This document shows positions 47,742 to 57,456 of a stretch of DNA of 64,000 nucleotides, one piece after another (position 1 is the first letter of the stretch; the number at the start of each line of letters is the position of its first letter). This stretch comes from Microbacterium saccharophilum (GTDB lineage: Bacteria > Actinomycetota > Actinomycetes > Actinomycetales > Microbacteriaceae): NCBI RefSeq assembly GCF_007992455.1, contig NZ_BKAH01000013.1, positions 1-64,000 on the forward strand, in the 5' to 3' direction. The notes under the pieces are model-generated. The model worked only from the letters and a program-made list of their open reading frames with translations, was not told where the DNA came from and made no database searches. Made by a program: the position numbers and the translations under genes.

Positions 47742-49322
47742 TCAGACCGGGAACGCCTTGATCCGCGCGAGGAGGTCGGGGCCGGTGCGGTCGAGCGTGC
47801 GCCCGCCGACGATCACCCCGGCGACGACGACGCCCGCGCCGACCGCCAGCCCGACGGCGAGCGCGAGCCCGCCGGTCAGGGCCGAGCCGGTCGCCACACC
47901 GATCGCCGCGAGCACGAGCGCGGGTGTCGCGAGGGCGGCGCAGGCCAGCCACACGACGAACACGAGGAGGCCGCTGACGAAGGTCTGGCCGGGCACGCTC
48001 TTGAACGGGCTGTCCCCCGCCGCGGCGACCGGCGTCACGATGAGCGCGGACGACACCGCGGTGACCCCGTACCCGACCAGCAGCAACCCCCATGCGCCGC
48101 CGAGGACGGCGGGCAGGTGCTCCAGCCGCCCGGCGACCGCGAGGGTCACAACCGCGATGACGAGCGTCAGCGGCACGCCGATGCACGCCGCCGCGAGGAG
48201 CCGCCCGAGCCGATCCTCCCGCCCCCGCACGCCGCTCGCGAGCACCGTCGCGAACGCCGTGCCGTCGTAGGAGATGTCGGAGTAGCCGGCCACGGACAGG
48301 ACGAAGGCGGCGGCGAGCGCCGACGCCGTGAACAGGGCGCTGTCGACGCCCGCGGAGAAGGCGAAGAGCACCGGGAACAGCGGCACGACGAGCAGCTGTC
48401 GGAGGTAGCGCGGGTCGCGGACCCACGCGGTGAGCGCGCGCGCCCACGTCGCACCGACGCCGCCCGTCGGCATCCGCCCGAACAGGCCCAGCGTGCCGCG
48501 CCGGACGGCGCGTGCCGCCGTCTGCGGCGGGGAGGTCAGCGACGCCTCGAGCGCGCGCGACCAGAGCAGCCAGATGACGGCGAGCGTGGCCACGGCGATC
48601 GCGAACTTCACCGCCGCCGTCAGCCACGATCCCGCGGCGATGTCGCCGGGCACGGCCCAGGCGGCGCCGAACGGGGTCCAGCCGAGGATCTCCCCGGCCT
48701 GCGTGAAGCGCGCCATCAGGTCTCCCGTGCTGTCGAGGAGCGCCAGGATGCCGGCGACGATCGGCCCCGACATGATCAGCAGCGTCAGCACGACGGTGCC
48801 GACGACCTCGCGGCTGCGCCGGTTGCCGCCGAGCCCCGTGGAGAGCGTCCCCATGAAGCGCGTCGCGACGACGCAGGTCAGCACGGCCAGCGCGGATGCC
48901 GGGACGGAGGCGATCGCCGCGGCAGGCCAGCGCACCCACAGCGCGACGGTCGCGAACGCACCGAGGGCCGTCACGATGCCGGGGATGCCGGTGAGCCCCG
49001 TCGCGGTGAGGGCGGCCATGACCTGCCGCGTCGTGAGCGGGAAGGGCGCGAGCCGCGCGCCGTCGATCGTGGTCTCCATGCCGGCGATCAGCAGCGGACC
49101 GACGATCCAGCCCACCAGCAGCGCCGAGCCGCCGACGACGGCCACCGTCCGGGCGACGTCGAGCCCCTGGAGGAGACCGACCGCGATGAGCCCGGCCACG
49201 ACGGCGACGAGCACCCACAGGGCGGAGAGCACCCCGAAGCAGAAGCCCACGAGCTGCCAGGGCCGGCGGGCGAGGGTGTTGCCGAGGATGCGGAAGCGCA
49301 GCCTCAGGACTGTCGCAACCAC
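47742..49322 (-). CDS. ABC exporter membrane protein, 12-helix type
   Basis: A 526-residue protein with two sets of about six hydrophobic helices, from FGVLSALWVLVAVVAGLIAV to GLAVGAGVVVAGVIVGG. It overlaps the adjacent ABC ATPase by 19 nt and is clearly its partner. The large size suggests a duplicated ABC-2 domain, as in Tcab/YfhA-like actinobacterial exporters. Substrate unknown. The GTG at 49322 is the first start inside the ATPase 3' end. Confidence 0.85.
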   Translation of the reverse strand: MVATVLRLRFRILGNTLARRPWQLVGFCFGVLSALWVLVAVVAGLIAVGLLQGLDVARTVAVVGGSALLVGWIVGPLLIAGMETTIDGARLAPFPLTTRQVMAALTATGLTGIPGIVTALGAFATVALWVRWPAAAIASVPASALAVLTCVVATRFMGTLSTGLGGNRRSREVVGTVVLTLLIMSGPIVAGILALLDSTGDLMARFTQAGEILGWTPFGAAWAVPGDIAAGSWLTAAVKFAIAVATLAVIWLLWSRALEASLTSPPQTAARAVRRGTLGLFGRMPTGGVGATWARALTAWVRDPRYLRQLLVVPLFPVLFAFSAGVDSALFTASALAAAFVLSVAGYSDISYDGTAFATVLASGVRGREDRLGRLLAAACIGVPLTLVIAVVTLAVAGRLEHLPAVLGGAWGLLLVGYGVTAVSSALIVTPVAAAGDSPFKSVPGQTFVSGLLVFVVWLACAALATPALVLAAIGVATGSALTGGLALAVGLAVGAGVVVAGVIVGGRTLDRTGPDLLARIKAFPV

Positions 49323-50074
49323 TGCGGCCCCTCGGAGATGTGCCGTCCGCCGACGAGCGCGACGAAGCGGTCCTGCAGGCTCTCCCCCGCGCGGACGTCG
49401 TCCACCGTCCCGGCAGCCAGGACCCGGCCCGCGGCGATGACGGCGACGTGGTCGCACATCCGCTGCACGAGGTCCATCGAATGGCTGGAGACGATGACGG
49501 TGCCGCCGGAGGCGGTGTAGCTGCGCAGCACGTCCTCGATGTTGGCCGCCGAGACCGGGTCGACGGCTTCGAACGGCTCGTCGAGCACGAGGAGGCGGGG
49601 AGCGTGGACGAGCGCGCACGCGAGCGCGACCTTCTTGGTCATGCCGGCGGAGTAGTCGGCCACGATCGTGCCCGCCGCCTCGCCGAGGTCCATCATCTCC
49701 AGCAGGTCGGCGACGCGCGGGGCGATGTCGGGGCGCGGGATGCCGAACAGCATGGCCGTGTAGGTGATGAGCTGCTCGCCGGTGAGCCGGTCGAAGAGGC
49801 GGACCCCATCGGCGAGGTTGCCGATCATGGCCTTCGCGGCGACCGGATCGGCCCACACGTCCACGCCGTGCACCCGCACGCCGCCGGCGTCGGGGCGCAG
49901 CAGTCCCGTGGCCATCGACAGCGTCGTGGTCTTGCCGGCCCCGTTGGGCCCGACGAGGGCGTAGAACGATCCGGCGGGCACGACGAGGTCGATCCCCGCG
50001 ACGGCGACGTTGTCGCCGAACCGCTTCACGAGCCCGGTCAGCTGCAGGGCCGGCACGGCGGGTGACTCGCTCAT
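49304..50074 (-). CDS. ABC transporter ATP-binding protein
   Basis: A 256-residue ATPase: Walker A GPNGAGKTT near residue 43, Walker B LLVLDEPFEAVDP and H-loop SSHSMDLV. The signature is degenerate (DYSAGMTKKVALA), reading YSAGM in place of LSGGQ, as in several ABC-2 exporter ATPases. It powers the 526-residue membrane partner. Confidence 0.92.
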   Translation of the reverse strand: MSESPAVPALQLTGLVKRFGDNVAVAGIDLVVPAGSFYALVGPNGAGKTTTLSMATGLLRPDAGGVRVHGVDVWADPVAAKAMIGNLADGVRLFDRLTGEQLITYTAMLFGIPRPDIAPRVADLLEMMDLGEAAGTIVADYSAGMTKKVALACALVHAPRLLVLDEPFEAVDPVSAANIEDVLRSYTASGGTVIVSSHSMDLVQRMCDHVAVIAAGRVLAAGTVDDVRAGESLQDRFVALVGGRHISEGPQWLRQS

Positions 50075-50150
50075 CGCCCGAGCCTATCGCCGGGGCCGCG
50101 GGACCCGTCCAGCAGCTGTGCCGCGCTCGAGGGCGAGGGCACGGATGCGT

Positions 50151-51224
50151 TCACATCCCCCGTGCGAGGACCCAGGCCGCCGCGGCGGCACGGGAGGGGG
50201 CGCCGAGCTTCGCACGGGCGTTGGCGACGTGCCGGTGCACGGTGTGGATACTGAGGAAGAGCCGGTCGGCGATCTGCGCATCCGTCATGCCGCGGGCGAC
50301 GAGGAGGAGGATCTCGCGTTCGCGCTCGGTGAGGGGCGACAGGAGGGATGCCGTCGGCGACGCGTCGACGGCGGCGGCCGGATCCCCGGCGTCGTCCCCG
50401 TCGAAGGCGAGCGCATGCCGGATGATCGCCGCGCTGTCGCCATGCCAGGGGTGGTGCGCGGTGCCGTCGAGCACCTCGAGCCGCGCGTGCGGGATGGCAT
50501 CGGCGGTCTCCGCGCCGAGGGCGAGCGGGATCGCCCGGTCGCCGCGGCGGTGCAGGACGAGGGTCGGCGCGGAGACGGCGGCCGCGTCGTCGCGGGCGTC
50601 GAAGGAGTACACGGCGGCGAGCGCGGCGGCCGCCGCGGCCGCGGTCCCCGTCGCGCGCTGGTGCTGCAGGAACGCGCGTTGCTCCTCCGGTGTCGCATCG
50701 GGGTAGAAGATCTCCGCCATGACGCGGGAGCTGACGCCCCAGCTGCGGCGGACGAGGTCGACGAGGGCCGCCCGGTCGGCGGCGCTCGCGATCGCGTCGC
50801 CGTGCAGGTACGAGCCGCAGAGGATCAGGCGGCGGACGCGATCGGGATGCCGTGCGGCGAAGGCCACGGCGATGGGACAGCCCGAGGATCCCGCGAGCAG
50901 CGTCACCTGCGGAGCCCCGGCGGCGTCGAGGACGGCGAGGAGGGCGTCGGCGTGCGGCCCGAGCTCGGCGGGGGTCTCCCGGCGCGAGCGCGACAGCCCG
51001 CTGCCGGGAGCGTCCATGCGGATCACCCGGCGCCTGCTCTCGAGCGTCGCGAGGAAGCTCCGCAGCGGCGGATAGTCGGCATCCCGTTCGAGGTGGCTCA
51101 TCCACCAGCCGCCGAGGAGCAGGGGCGCACCCGTCCCGCGCTCGGTCCAGGCGACATCGTCCGATCCCGACCGCGCATACCGGATCGGCGGGGCGGCGGC
51201 CTCCACGACATCAGTATGGATCAT
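50151..51224 (-). CDS. Alpha/beta-hydrolase fused to a LuxR-type HTH
   Basis: A 357-residue putative one-component regulator. Residues about 25-275 form an alpha/beta-hydrolase fold with nucleophile elbow AGSSGCP near residue 115, acid region VLHRRGDRAIPL and a late His (GTAHHPWHGD). Residues about 295-357 are a LuxR HTH (LTEREREILLLVARGMTDAQIADRLFLSIHTVHRHV). The hydrolase part may bind or cleave a signal. The ATG at 51224 overlaps the downstream-coded stop of the hotdog-like gene by 4 nt, so both are coexpressed. Confidence 0.88.
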   Translation of the reverse strand: MIHTDVVEAAAPPIRYARSGSDDVAWTERGTGAPLLLGGWWMSHLERDADYPPLRSFLATLESRRRVIRMDAPGSGLSRSRRETPAELGPHADALLAVLDAAGAPQVTLLAGSSGCPIAVAFAARHPDRVRRLILCGSYLHGDAIASAADRAALVDLVRRSWGVSSRVMAEIFYPDATPEEQRAFLQHQRATGTAAAAAAALAAVYSFDARDDAAAVSAPTLVLHRRGDRAIPLALGAETADAIPHARLEVLDGTAHHPWHGDSAAIIRHALAFDGDDAGDPAAAVDASPTASLLSPLTEREREILLLVARGMTDAQIADRLFLSIHTVHRHVANARAKLGAPSRAAAAAWVLARGM

Positions 51225-52066
51225 GCCCGCCCCGCGGGGACGGGGAGTGCGCGGCGCTGGCGGCGGAGGGCGATCCAGGTCGCGTCCGCGCGTGCCACCG
51301 TGTCTCCGCCCGCGTCGACGAGACGCACGGACGTCTCGTAGCGGCGACCGTGGTGCTCGCGGGTCCAGCTGTAGACGACGAGTTCTTCGCCGACGTGCGG
51401 GCGGCGCTCGACGGATGCCGTCATGGTGCCGAGCAGGCACAGTTCCCGGGAGCGCAGCGCGGCGGCCGGGTAGCTCGTGCAGTCCATCGCCCCCCAGACG
51501 GCCGGGAAGTGCGCGAGGCCGGCGGTGGCGGTCTCCGCGCCGACGACCCACGGTGCCGCGAGGAGGTCGGGGCGGCCGGGGACCGGGCCCGGGGTGACGC
51601 CCATCCCGTCGGATCGGGCGGGACCGCACACGACGCAGTCGGACAGCGGATGCCGGATGCCCACGAGCGGATGCGCGGCGCGTGCGGCCACGGCGTCGGC
51701 GAACGTCGGCGGCACGGGGGCGGGTCCGTCGTCCAGGACTCCGGGCGCGGCCTCGGCCACGACGCGGCGGCCGCGGATCACCTCGATGCCGCCGCGGCCG
51801 GCGGTGACGACGTCGAGGGCGCGGCCGAGCGGGACGGGGCGCCGGAGGGCGACCGTCACGACGTCGGCGTCGACGTGGCGCGCGATGGTGCCGGCTGCGA
51901 AGCCGCCGTTGGCGGCACGCCGCGGGCCGTTCAGCCGCCGGTCGATCGTGACCGTGTCGACGGCGAACCGGTCGGGGCCGCCCGCGCGGGCGCGGCCGGT
52001 CGGGAGGGGCGCCAGCCGGCCGAGGAGGGCGGGCTGGTCGATGACGTGGAACGTGAGTGCTGACAT
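51221..52066 (-). CDS. Thioesterase-like (hotdog) protein
   Basis: A 281-residue protein with two apparent hotdog repeats. The first has NGGFAAGTIARHVDADVVTVALRRPVP near residue 53, typical of acyl-CoA thioesterase-like proteins, and the second covers about residues 165-270 (GEELVVYSWTREHHGRRYETSVRL). A CVVCGPARSDGMG segment links them, which is unusual and could bind metal. Substrate unknown. It is translated just before the hydrolase-LuxR regulator, so an acyl compound is a reasonable guess as ligand. Confidence 0.6.
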   Translation of the reverse strand: MSALTFHVIDQPALLGRLAPLPTGRARAGGPDRFAVDTVTIDRRLNGPRRAANGGFAAGTIARHVDADVVTVALRRPVPLGRALDVVTAGRGGIEVIRGRRVVAEAAPGVLDDGPAPVPPTFADAVAARAAHPLVGIRHPLSDCVVCGPARSDGMGVTPGPVPGRPDLLAAPWVVGAETATAGLAHFPAVWGAMDCTSYPAAALRSRELCLLGTMTASVERRPHVGEELVVYSWTREHHGRRYETSVRLVDAGGDTVARADATWIALRRQRRALPVPAGRA

Positions 52067-52229
52067 GCCCGGCAGTCAACGCCGCGGGCATGCCTCGCCG
52101 CGTCGCGCGGATCGGCCATCCGGATGGCCCGAAAGCGCCATCCGCCGTCGCCCCGCCGACCGCGCGTCGGGACGTCCGTTCCTCGACGTCCCGGCGTGGA
52201 ACCGGAGCGGCCGGTAGGCGCGCCTCGGG

Positions 52230-54740
52230 CTACTCGCGCAGCGCGGCGCCGAACCGCTCCGCCGCGACGGCGACGCCGGCGAGCTTCGCGTCGGTCGCCT
52301 CCGCGGCCGTCAGCGTCCGGTCGTCGGCGCGGAAGCGCAGGGCGAACGTCAGGCTCTTCGAGCCCTCCGGCAGGCCCGGCCCGCGGTAGTCGTCGACGAG
52401 CCGCAGCGACTCGAGGAGCTCCCCGGCTCCCTCGCGCAGCGCCGCACGCACCGCCGCGGCCGGCACACCGGCGTCCACGACGAGCGAGACGTCCTGCGTC
52501 GCCGCGGGGTAACCGGACAGCGAGCCGGCGACGACGCGCTCCCCCGCGAGCTCCAGCAGCGCGTCGAGATCGAGTTCGGCGACGACGACGCGACCCGGCA
52601 GATCCGCGGCTTCGGCGACGGCCGGGAGCAGTTCGCCGGCGTAGCCGATCTCGGTCCCGCGGACGGAGAGCACGGCGGTACGGCCCGGGTGCAGCGCGGC
52701 GCGCTGCCCCTGGGCGACCTCGATCTCGACACCCGCGGCGGCGGCGATCGTGCGTGCTGCGTCGAGCGCGTCGCCCACATCGAACGGCTCGGCCGGCTGG
52801 CCGGGCTGCTTCGCGACCCGGTTGCCGGTCAGGAGCACGGCGACATGCCGCGGCTGCGGCGGGATGGCGGCATCCAGCGCGGCGAGGGTGTCGGCATCCG
52901 GTCGTGCGGTCGCGGCGGGCACGACGTCGGTGCCGTACGCGACGCCTGACTCGGGCAGGAACACCGAGCCGGTCTCGAAGAGGCTCAGATCGGTGAACCC
53001 GCGGGAGACGTTGCGGTGCGCGACCTGCAGGAGCCCGGGCACGAGCGAGCGGCGCAGGAAGGGCGCCTGCCCGTCGAGCGGGTTCGCGATCCTGATCGAG
53101 GGCAGGTGCGCGCCCGACGCGGAGCCGTGCAGGTCGTTCTGCTCCTCCGTCGTGAAGCCGAAGGACGGCGTCTCGACGTAGCCGGCGGCGGCGAGGGTGT
53201 TCGCGACGCGGCGACGGCCGTGCTGCGACGGGGTGAAGCCGCGGCCCGAGGGCGGCACCGGGAGCACCGACGGGATGCGGTCGTACCCCGTGATGCGGGC
53301 GACCTCCTCCGCGAGGGTCCACTTGTCGGTGAGGTCGGGGCGCCACGTCGGCGGGATCACGTCCCAGCCGTCGTCCGTGGCGGCGACCTCGCAGCCGATC
53401 ATCTCGAGGGCGCCGGTGATCTCCGCCTCGGCGTAGTCGACGCCGATGAGCCCCGACACGAAGCCGCGCGGAAGCGGGACGGACGCGACGAAGACCTCGG
53501 CGAAGAGGGCCCCGCCGGTCTCGGTGTCGAGGGTGCCACCGGCCAGCTGCACCATCAGGTCGGCGACGCGGCGCGCGGCGACGAACGGGATGAGCGGGTC
53601 GACGCCGCGCTCGAAGCGCTTGGACGCCTCGGAGGGCAGCTTGTGGCGACGGGCGGTGCGCGCGATCGAGACGGTGTCGAAGATCGCCGCCTCGATGAGG
53701 ACGTTGCGCGTGGCATCGCTCATCTCGGTCGTGCCGCCGCCCATGACCCCGGCGAGGCCGATGGGCCCGGATTCGTCGGTGATGAGCAGGTCCTCGGCGC
53801 TGAGCGTGCGCTCCTTGCCGTCGAGGGTCGTGAGCTTCTCCCCCTCAGCCGCCCGGCGGACGGTGATGCCGCCCTGCAGCTTGTCCAGGTCGTAGCCGTG
53901 GATCGGGTTGCCGAGCTCGAGCATGACGTAGTTCGTGATGTCGATGAGGACGCCGAGGGAGCGGATGCCGGCGAGCGTCAGCCGCGCCACCATCCACGGC
54001 GGCGTCGGCCGGCTGGGGTCGACGTCGCGCACGATGCGCACGACGAACTCGCTCGCGCCGACGTTCCCGCGGATCGGGTTCTCGTCCGCGACGGCGACGG
54101 GGAACCCGCCGGTGGGCTGCTCGAGCTCATCGAAGTCCCGGAGGCCCGGGTCGCGGAGCGCTCCGCCGGTGGCGTGCGCGTACTCGCGCGCGACGCCGCG
54201 CAGGCTCAGCGCGTAGCCGCGGTCGGGCGTCACGTTGATCTCGACCGCGACGTCGTCGAGGCCGAGGAGCGCGATGGCGTCGGTGCCGACCTCGGGGTCG
54301 AGTCCGAGCTCGGCCAGGCGCAGGATGCCGGAGTGCTCGTCGCCGAGGCCCAGCTCCTTCGCGGAGGCGATCATGCCGTCCGAGACGTGGCCGTAGGTCT
54401 TGCGCGCCGCGATCGGGAAGGGTCCGGGCAGCACGGCGCCCGGGAGCGTCACGACGACCTTGTCGCCCTCGAAGAAGTTCCGCGCGCCGCAGACGATGCC
54501 GCGGACGCCGCCGTGGGCATCGCCCACGTCGACCTGGCACCAGCGGATGGTCTTGCCGTTGGACTGCGGCTCCTCGACGAACTCGACGACCCGGCCGACG
54601 ACGATCGGGCCGGTCAGGTCGAAGCCGTGGACGTCCTCCTCCTCGAAGCCGACCGAGACGAGGGAGGCGAGGACGTCCTCGGGGGTCGCATCGGCTGCGA
54701 CATCGACGTACTCACGCAGCCAGGAGAGCGGGACGCGCAT
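52230..54740 (-). CDS. pheT: Phenylalanyl-tRNA synthetase beta subunit
   Basis: An 836-residue subunit. N-terminal MRVPLSWLREYVDV, then the EMAP-like tRNA-binding domain (residues 40-150), the B3/B4 editing region, the B5 domain (about 410-480) and the C-terminal anticodon-binding FDX-ACB domain with SLRLVDDYRGPGLPEGSKSL. The start overlaps the pheS stop (TGATG). Downstream lie about 160 nt without a gene before the hotdog gene. Confidence 0.98.
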   Translation of the reverse strand: MRVPLSWLREYVDVAADATPEDVLASLVSVGFEEEDVHGFDLTGPIVVGRVVEFVEEPQSNGKTIRWCQVDVGDAHGGVRGIVCGARNFFEGDKVVVTLPGAVLPGPFPIAARKTYGHVSDGMIASAKELGLGDEHSGILRLAELGLDPEVGTDAIALLGLDDVAVEINVTPDRGYALSLRGVAREYAHATGGALRDPGLRDFDELEQPTGGFPVAVADENPIRGNVGASEFVVRIVRDVDPSRPTPPWMVARLTLAGIRSLGVLIDITNYVMLELGNPIHGYDLDKLQGGITVRRAAEGEKLTTLDGKERTLSAEDLLITDESGPIGLAGVMGGGTTEMSDATRNVLIEAAIFDTVSIARTARRHKLPSEASKRFERGVDPLIPFVAARRVADLMVQLAGGTLDTETGGALFAEVFVASVPLPRGFVSGLIGVDYAEAEITGALEMIGCEVAATDDGWDVIPPTWRPDLTDKWTLAEEVARITGYDRIPSVLPVPPSGRGFTPSQHGRRRVANTLAAAGYVETPSFGFTTEEQNDLHGSASGAHLPSIRIANPLDGQAPFLRRSLVPGLLQVAHRNVSRGFTDLSLFETGSVFLPESGVAYGTDVVPAATARPDADTLAALDAAIPPQPRHVAVLLTGNRVAKQPGQPAEPFDVGDALDAARTIAAAAGVEIEVAQGQRAALHPGRTAVLSVRGTEIGYAGELLPAVAEAADLPGRVVVAELDLDALLELAGERVVAGSLSGYPAATQDVSLVVDAGVPAAAVRAALREGAGELLESLRLVDDYRGPGLPEGSKSLTFALRFRADDRTLTAAEATDAKLAGVAVAAERFGAALRE

Positions 54741-55780
54741 CAGACCACCATTCCGAACTGCTCGCTGAAGCGGACATCGCCTTCGGCCATGTCGCGCATG
54801 TCCTTCACATCCGAGCGGAACATCAGGGTCCGCTCGATCCCCATCCCGAACGCGAACCCCGAGTAGACCTCCGGGTCGATCCCGGCCGCGCGCAGCACAT
54901 TGGGGTTGACCATGCCGCATCCGCCCCACTCGATCCAGCGGGCGCCGCCCTTGAAGGTGGGATGCCAGAGGTCGAGCTCCGCGCTCGGCTCGGTGAACGG
55001 GAAGTAGTTGGCGCGCAGGCGCGTCTTCGCCTCGGCGCCGAAGAGGGCACGCGCGACGTGGTCGAGGGTGCCGCGCAGGTGCGCCATCGTGATGCCCTTG
55101 TCGATGACGAGGCCCTCGAACTGGCTGAACACGGGCAGGTGGGTGGCGTCGAACTCGTCGGTGCGGAACACGCGGCCAGGCGAGACGATGTAGATCGGCA
55201 GGTCGCGGGTGAGCATCGTGCGCATCTGCACCGGGCTCGTCTGCGTGCGCAGCAGCAGGTGCCGCGCGACCGGGTCGACGTAGAACGTGTCCTGCATCTG
55301 CCGCGCCGGGTGGTCGGCGTCGAGGTTCAGCGCGTCGAAGTTGTACCACTCGTGCTCGAGCTCGGGGCCTTCCGCGATCTCCCATCCCATACCGACGAAG
55401 ATGTCGCCGACCTGGTCCTGCAGGAGGGTGAGCGGATGCCGTGCGCCGACGCGCGCGCGCTGCGGCAGGGCCGTGACGTCGATGCGCTCCGCCTCGAGCT
55501 TCGCGGCCGTCTCGGCCTCGGCGAGCTCGGCCTCGCGCGCGGCGAGCGCCTGGGTCACGCGTCCGCGCGCCCCGCCGACGAGCTTGCCGACCTCGGCCTT
55601 GCGCTCGTTCGGCACGTTCCGCAGCTGCGCGTTCAGGCGCGCGAGCGGCGAACCCTCTGCGGTGTGGGCGGAGCGGGCCGCCTTCAGAGCGGCGGTGTCG
55701 CCGGCCGCGGCGATCGCGGCGAGCGCGTCCGCGACGGCGGCGTCGACCGCTTCGGGCGTGATTTCGGGTGCGTCAGACAC
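54740..55780 (-). CDS. pheS: Phenylalanyl-tRNA synthetase alpha subunit
   Basis: A 346-residue catalytic subunit: N-terminal coiled-coil (residues 1-100), motif 1 around HPLTLLQDQVGDIFVGMGW, motif 2 with FRTDEFDATHLPVFSQFEG, and motif 3 GFAFGMGIERTLM. The GTG at 55780 follows a TAGACT box by 8 nt, so the mRNA is probably leaderless and independent of the glu operon. Confidence 0.98.
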   Translation of the reverse strand: MSDAPEITPEAVDAAVADALAAIAAAGDTAALKAARSAHTAEGSPLARLNAQLRNVPNERKAEVGKLVGGARGRVTQALAAREAELAEAETAAKLEAERIDVTALPQRARVGARHPLTLLQDQVGDIFVGMGWEIAEGPELEHEWYNFDALNLDADHPARQMQDTFYVDPVARHLLLRTQTSPVQMRTMLTRDLPIYIVSPGRVFRTDEFDATHLPVFSQFEGLVIDKGITMAHLRGTLDHVARALFGAEAKTRLRANYFPFTEPSAELDLWHPTFKGGARWIEWGGCGMVNPNVLRAAGIDPEVYSGFAFGMGIERTLMFRSDVKDMRDMAEGDVRFSEQFGMVV

Positions 55781-55788
55781 GAAGAACG

Positions 55789-55794
55789 AGTCTA
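55789..55794 (-). promoter_or_regulatory. -10 element of a leaderless pheST promoter
   Basis: TAGACT on the minus strand ends 8 nt before the pheS GTG, the spacing expected when transcription starts at or next to the start codon. No clear -35 hexamer was found. Confidence 0.45.
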
Positions 55795-55798
55795 CCGG

Positions 55799-55816
55799 CG
55801 GCGTGTCCCCACGCCG
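55799..55816 (-). terminator. Terminator hairpin of the glu operon
   Basis: CGGCGTG-GGGA-CACGCCG is a perfect 7-bp stem with a 4-nt loop placed 4 nt after the gluD stop and before the pheS promoter. Confidence 0.6.
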
Positions 55817-55820
55817 TGCG

Positions 55821-56735
55821 TCACACCGAGCCCCCGGCCTGGCCCGTGCGGTTGTCGGTACGGGCCTGCGTCGCGATGAGCTGCGTGTCGGTGGTCTCCT
55901 GCAGCGGCGCGATCGTCAGCTGCACCTTGGGCGAGCGCTTCGTGCGCTCCTGGACGCGGTGCGCGACGTAGCTGAGCGCCAGGCACATGGCGATGTAGAT
56001 CGTGCCGGCGATGATCGCCGACGGGATCAGCGGCGAGCCGAAGTTCGCGTTCGAGCCCAGCAGCTTCGCCGTGTACAGCAGCTCGGGGTAGGTGATGATG
56101 AAGCCGAGCGCGGTGTCCTTCAGCGTCACGACGAGCTGGGCGATGATGACCGGCATCATGGCGCGGATCGCCTGCGGCAGCAGGATGAGCCGCATGACAC
56201 CCGCCTTGCGGAGCCCGACGGCGTAGCCCGCCTCCTGCTGGCCGCGCGGCAGTGACTCGACACCCGCGCGGATGACCTCCGAGAGCACCGAGCCGTTGTA
56301 CAGGACGAGTGCGAGGACGACCGCCCAGTAGCTGGACATCCGGATGTCGATGACGGGCAGGCCGTAGTACAGCAGCAGCATGAACACGAGGACGGGGACG
56401 GCGCGCAGGAGTTCCACGATCGCCATCACCGGCCGACGCACCCACGCGTGATCGGACAGGCGGCCGATGCCGAGGATGAACCCCAGCACGATGGCACCGA
56501 CGCCTGCCGCCGCGAACGCGGTCATGGTGGCGAGTGTCGCCTGGCCGATCATCTGCCAGACGCGGGTGTAGCCGAAGAGCTCCCACTTCTGCGCGGAGAA
56601 CTGACCCGTCGCGAAGAGGCGCCAGATCACGAAGCCGATGATCGCGAGGACGACGACGATCGTGACCGCGCCGATGATCCGGTTCCGCGCCTGCGCGCGG
56701 GGACCGGGGACGTCGTAGAGGACGGAGCCGCTCAT
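55821..56735 (-). CDS. gluD: Glutamate ABC transporter permease, GluD-like
   Basis: A 304-residue polar amino-acid permease. It has about five membrane helices and the conserved EAA loop EAGYAVGLRKAGVMRLILLP near residue 195. The C-terminal 40 residues are hydrophilic and low-complexity. The ATG at 56735 overlaps the gluC stop (ATGA). It forms the channel with GluC for glutamate-type substrates. Confidence 0.92.
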   Translation of the reverse strand: MSGSVLYDVPGPRAQARNRIIGAVTIVVVLAIIGFVIWRLFATGQFSAQKWELFGYTRVWQMIGQATLATMTAFAAAGVGAIVLGFILGIGRLSDHAWVRRPVMAIVELLRAVPVLVFMLLLYYGLPVIDIRMSSYWAVVLALVLYNGSVLSEVIRAGVESLPRGQQEAGYAVGLRKAGVMRLILLPQAIRAMMPVIIAQLVVTLKDTALGFIITYPELLYTAKLLGSNANFGSPLIPSAIIAGTIYIAMCLALSYVAHRVQERTKRSPKVQLTIAPLQETTDTQLIATQARTDNRTGQAGGSV

Positions 56736-57382
56736 CGCGCCACCCGCCACTTGTTCTCGAGCGTCCGCTGCAGCCACGCCAGCAGCAGGACGAGAGCCAC
56801 GAACACGGCCATCACGAGCAGGATCGTCACCATCTGGTTCTCACCGTTCTCGCTCATGTTGGCGCGGATGTTGCCGAGGTTGACGACGGAGAAGCCGGAC
56901 GCGACGGTCGTGTTCTTCAGCAGGGCGATGAGCACGCTCATCATGGGCGGGATGACCGAGCGCGCCGCCTGCGGCAGCACGACGTATCCCATCACCTGGC
57001 CGAACCCCATGCCGAGGGCGCGCGCGGCCTCGGCCTGCCCGATCGGGACGGTGTTGATGCCGGAGCGGATCGTCTCGGCGACGTACGTCGCCGTGTAGAT
57101 GCCGAGGCCCAGGATCGCCAGCAGCAGGAAGCTGCCGCGGGGCACGGGGAACAGCAGGGGCACCGCGAAGGCGAAGAAGAACAGCACGAGCGTCAGCGGG
57201 GTGTTGCGGATGGTGTTGACGTAGAGCGTCCCGACGGCCCGCGCGATCGGCACCGGCGAGACGCGCATGGCGCCGACGAGGAAGCCCAGGACGAGGGCGA
57301 TCGCACCGCCCGCGAAGAAGAGGACGAGGGTGCCGATCAGGGCCTCGACCCACAGGTCGGGGTAATCGAAGATCTGGTTCAC
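56732..57382 (-). CDS. gluC: Glutamate ABC transporter permease, GluC-like
   Basis: A 216-residue HisM/GlnP-type permease with the EAA loop EAARALGMGFGQVMGYVVLP near residue 117 and five helices. Follows gluB by 74 nt. Order gluA-B-C-D is that of the corynebacterial glutamate uptake system, although related transporters also take aspartate or glutamine. Confidence 0.92.
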   Translation of the reverse strand: MNQIFDYPDLWVEALIGTLVLFFAGGAIALVLGFLVGAMRVSPVPIARAVGTLYVNTIRNTPLTLVLFFFAFAVPLLFPVPRGSFLLLAILGLGIYTATYVAETIRSGINTVPIGQAEAARALGMGFGQVMGYVVLPQAARSVIPPMMSVLIALLKNTTVASGFSVVNLGNIRANMSENGENQMVTILLVMAVFVALVLLLAWLQRTLENKWRVAR

Positions 57383-57456
57383 CGTTCTCCTCTCGTCATG
57401 CCGGGGATGGTGCGGGGCGGTGACGCCGCGTCAGCGGTGCACCGCCCCGCAGGCGG

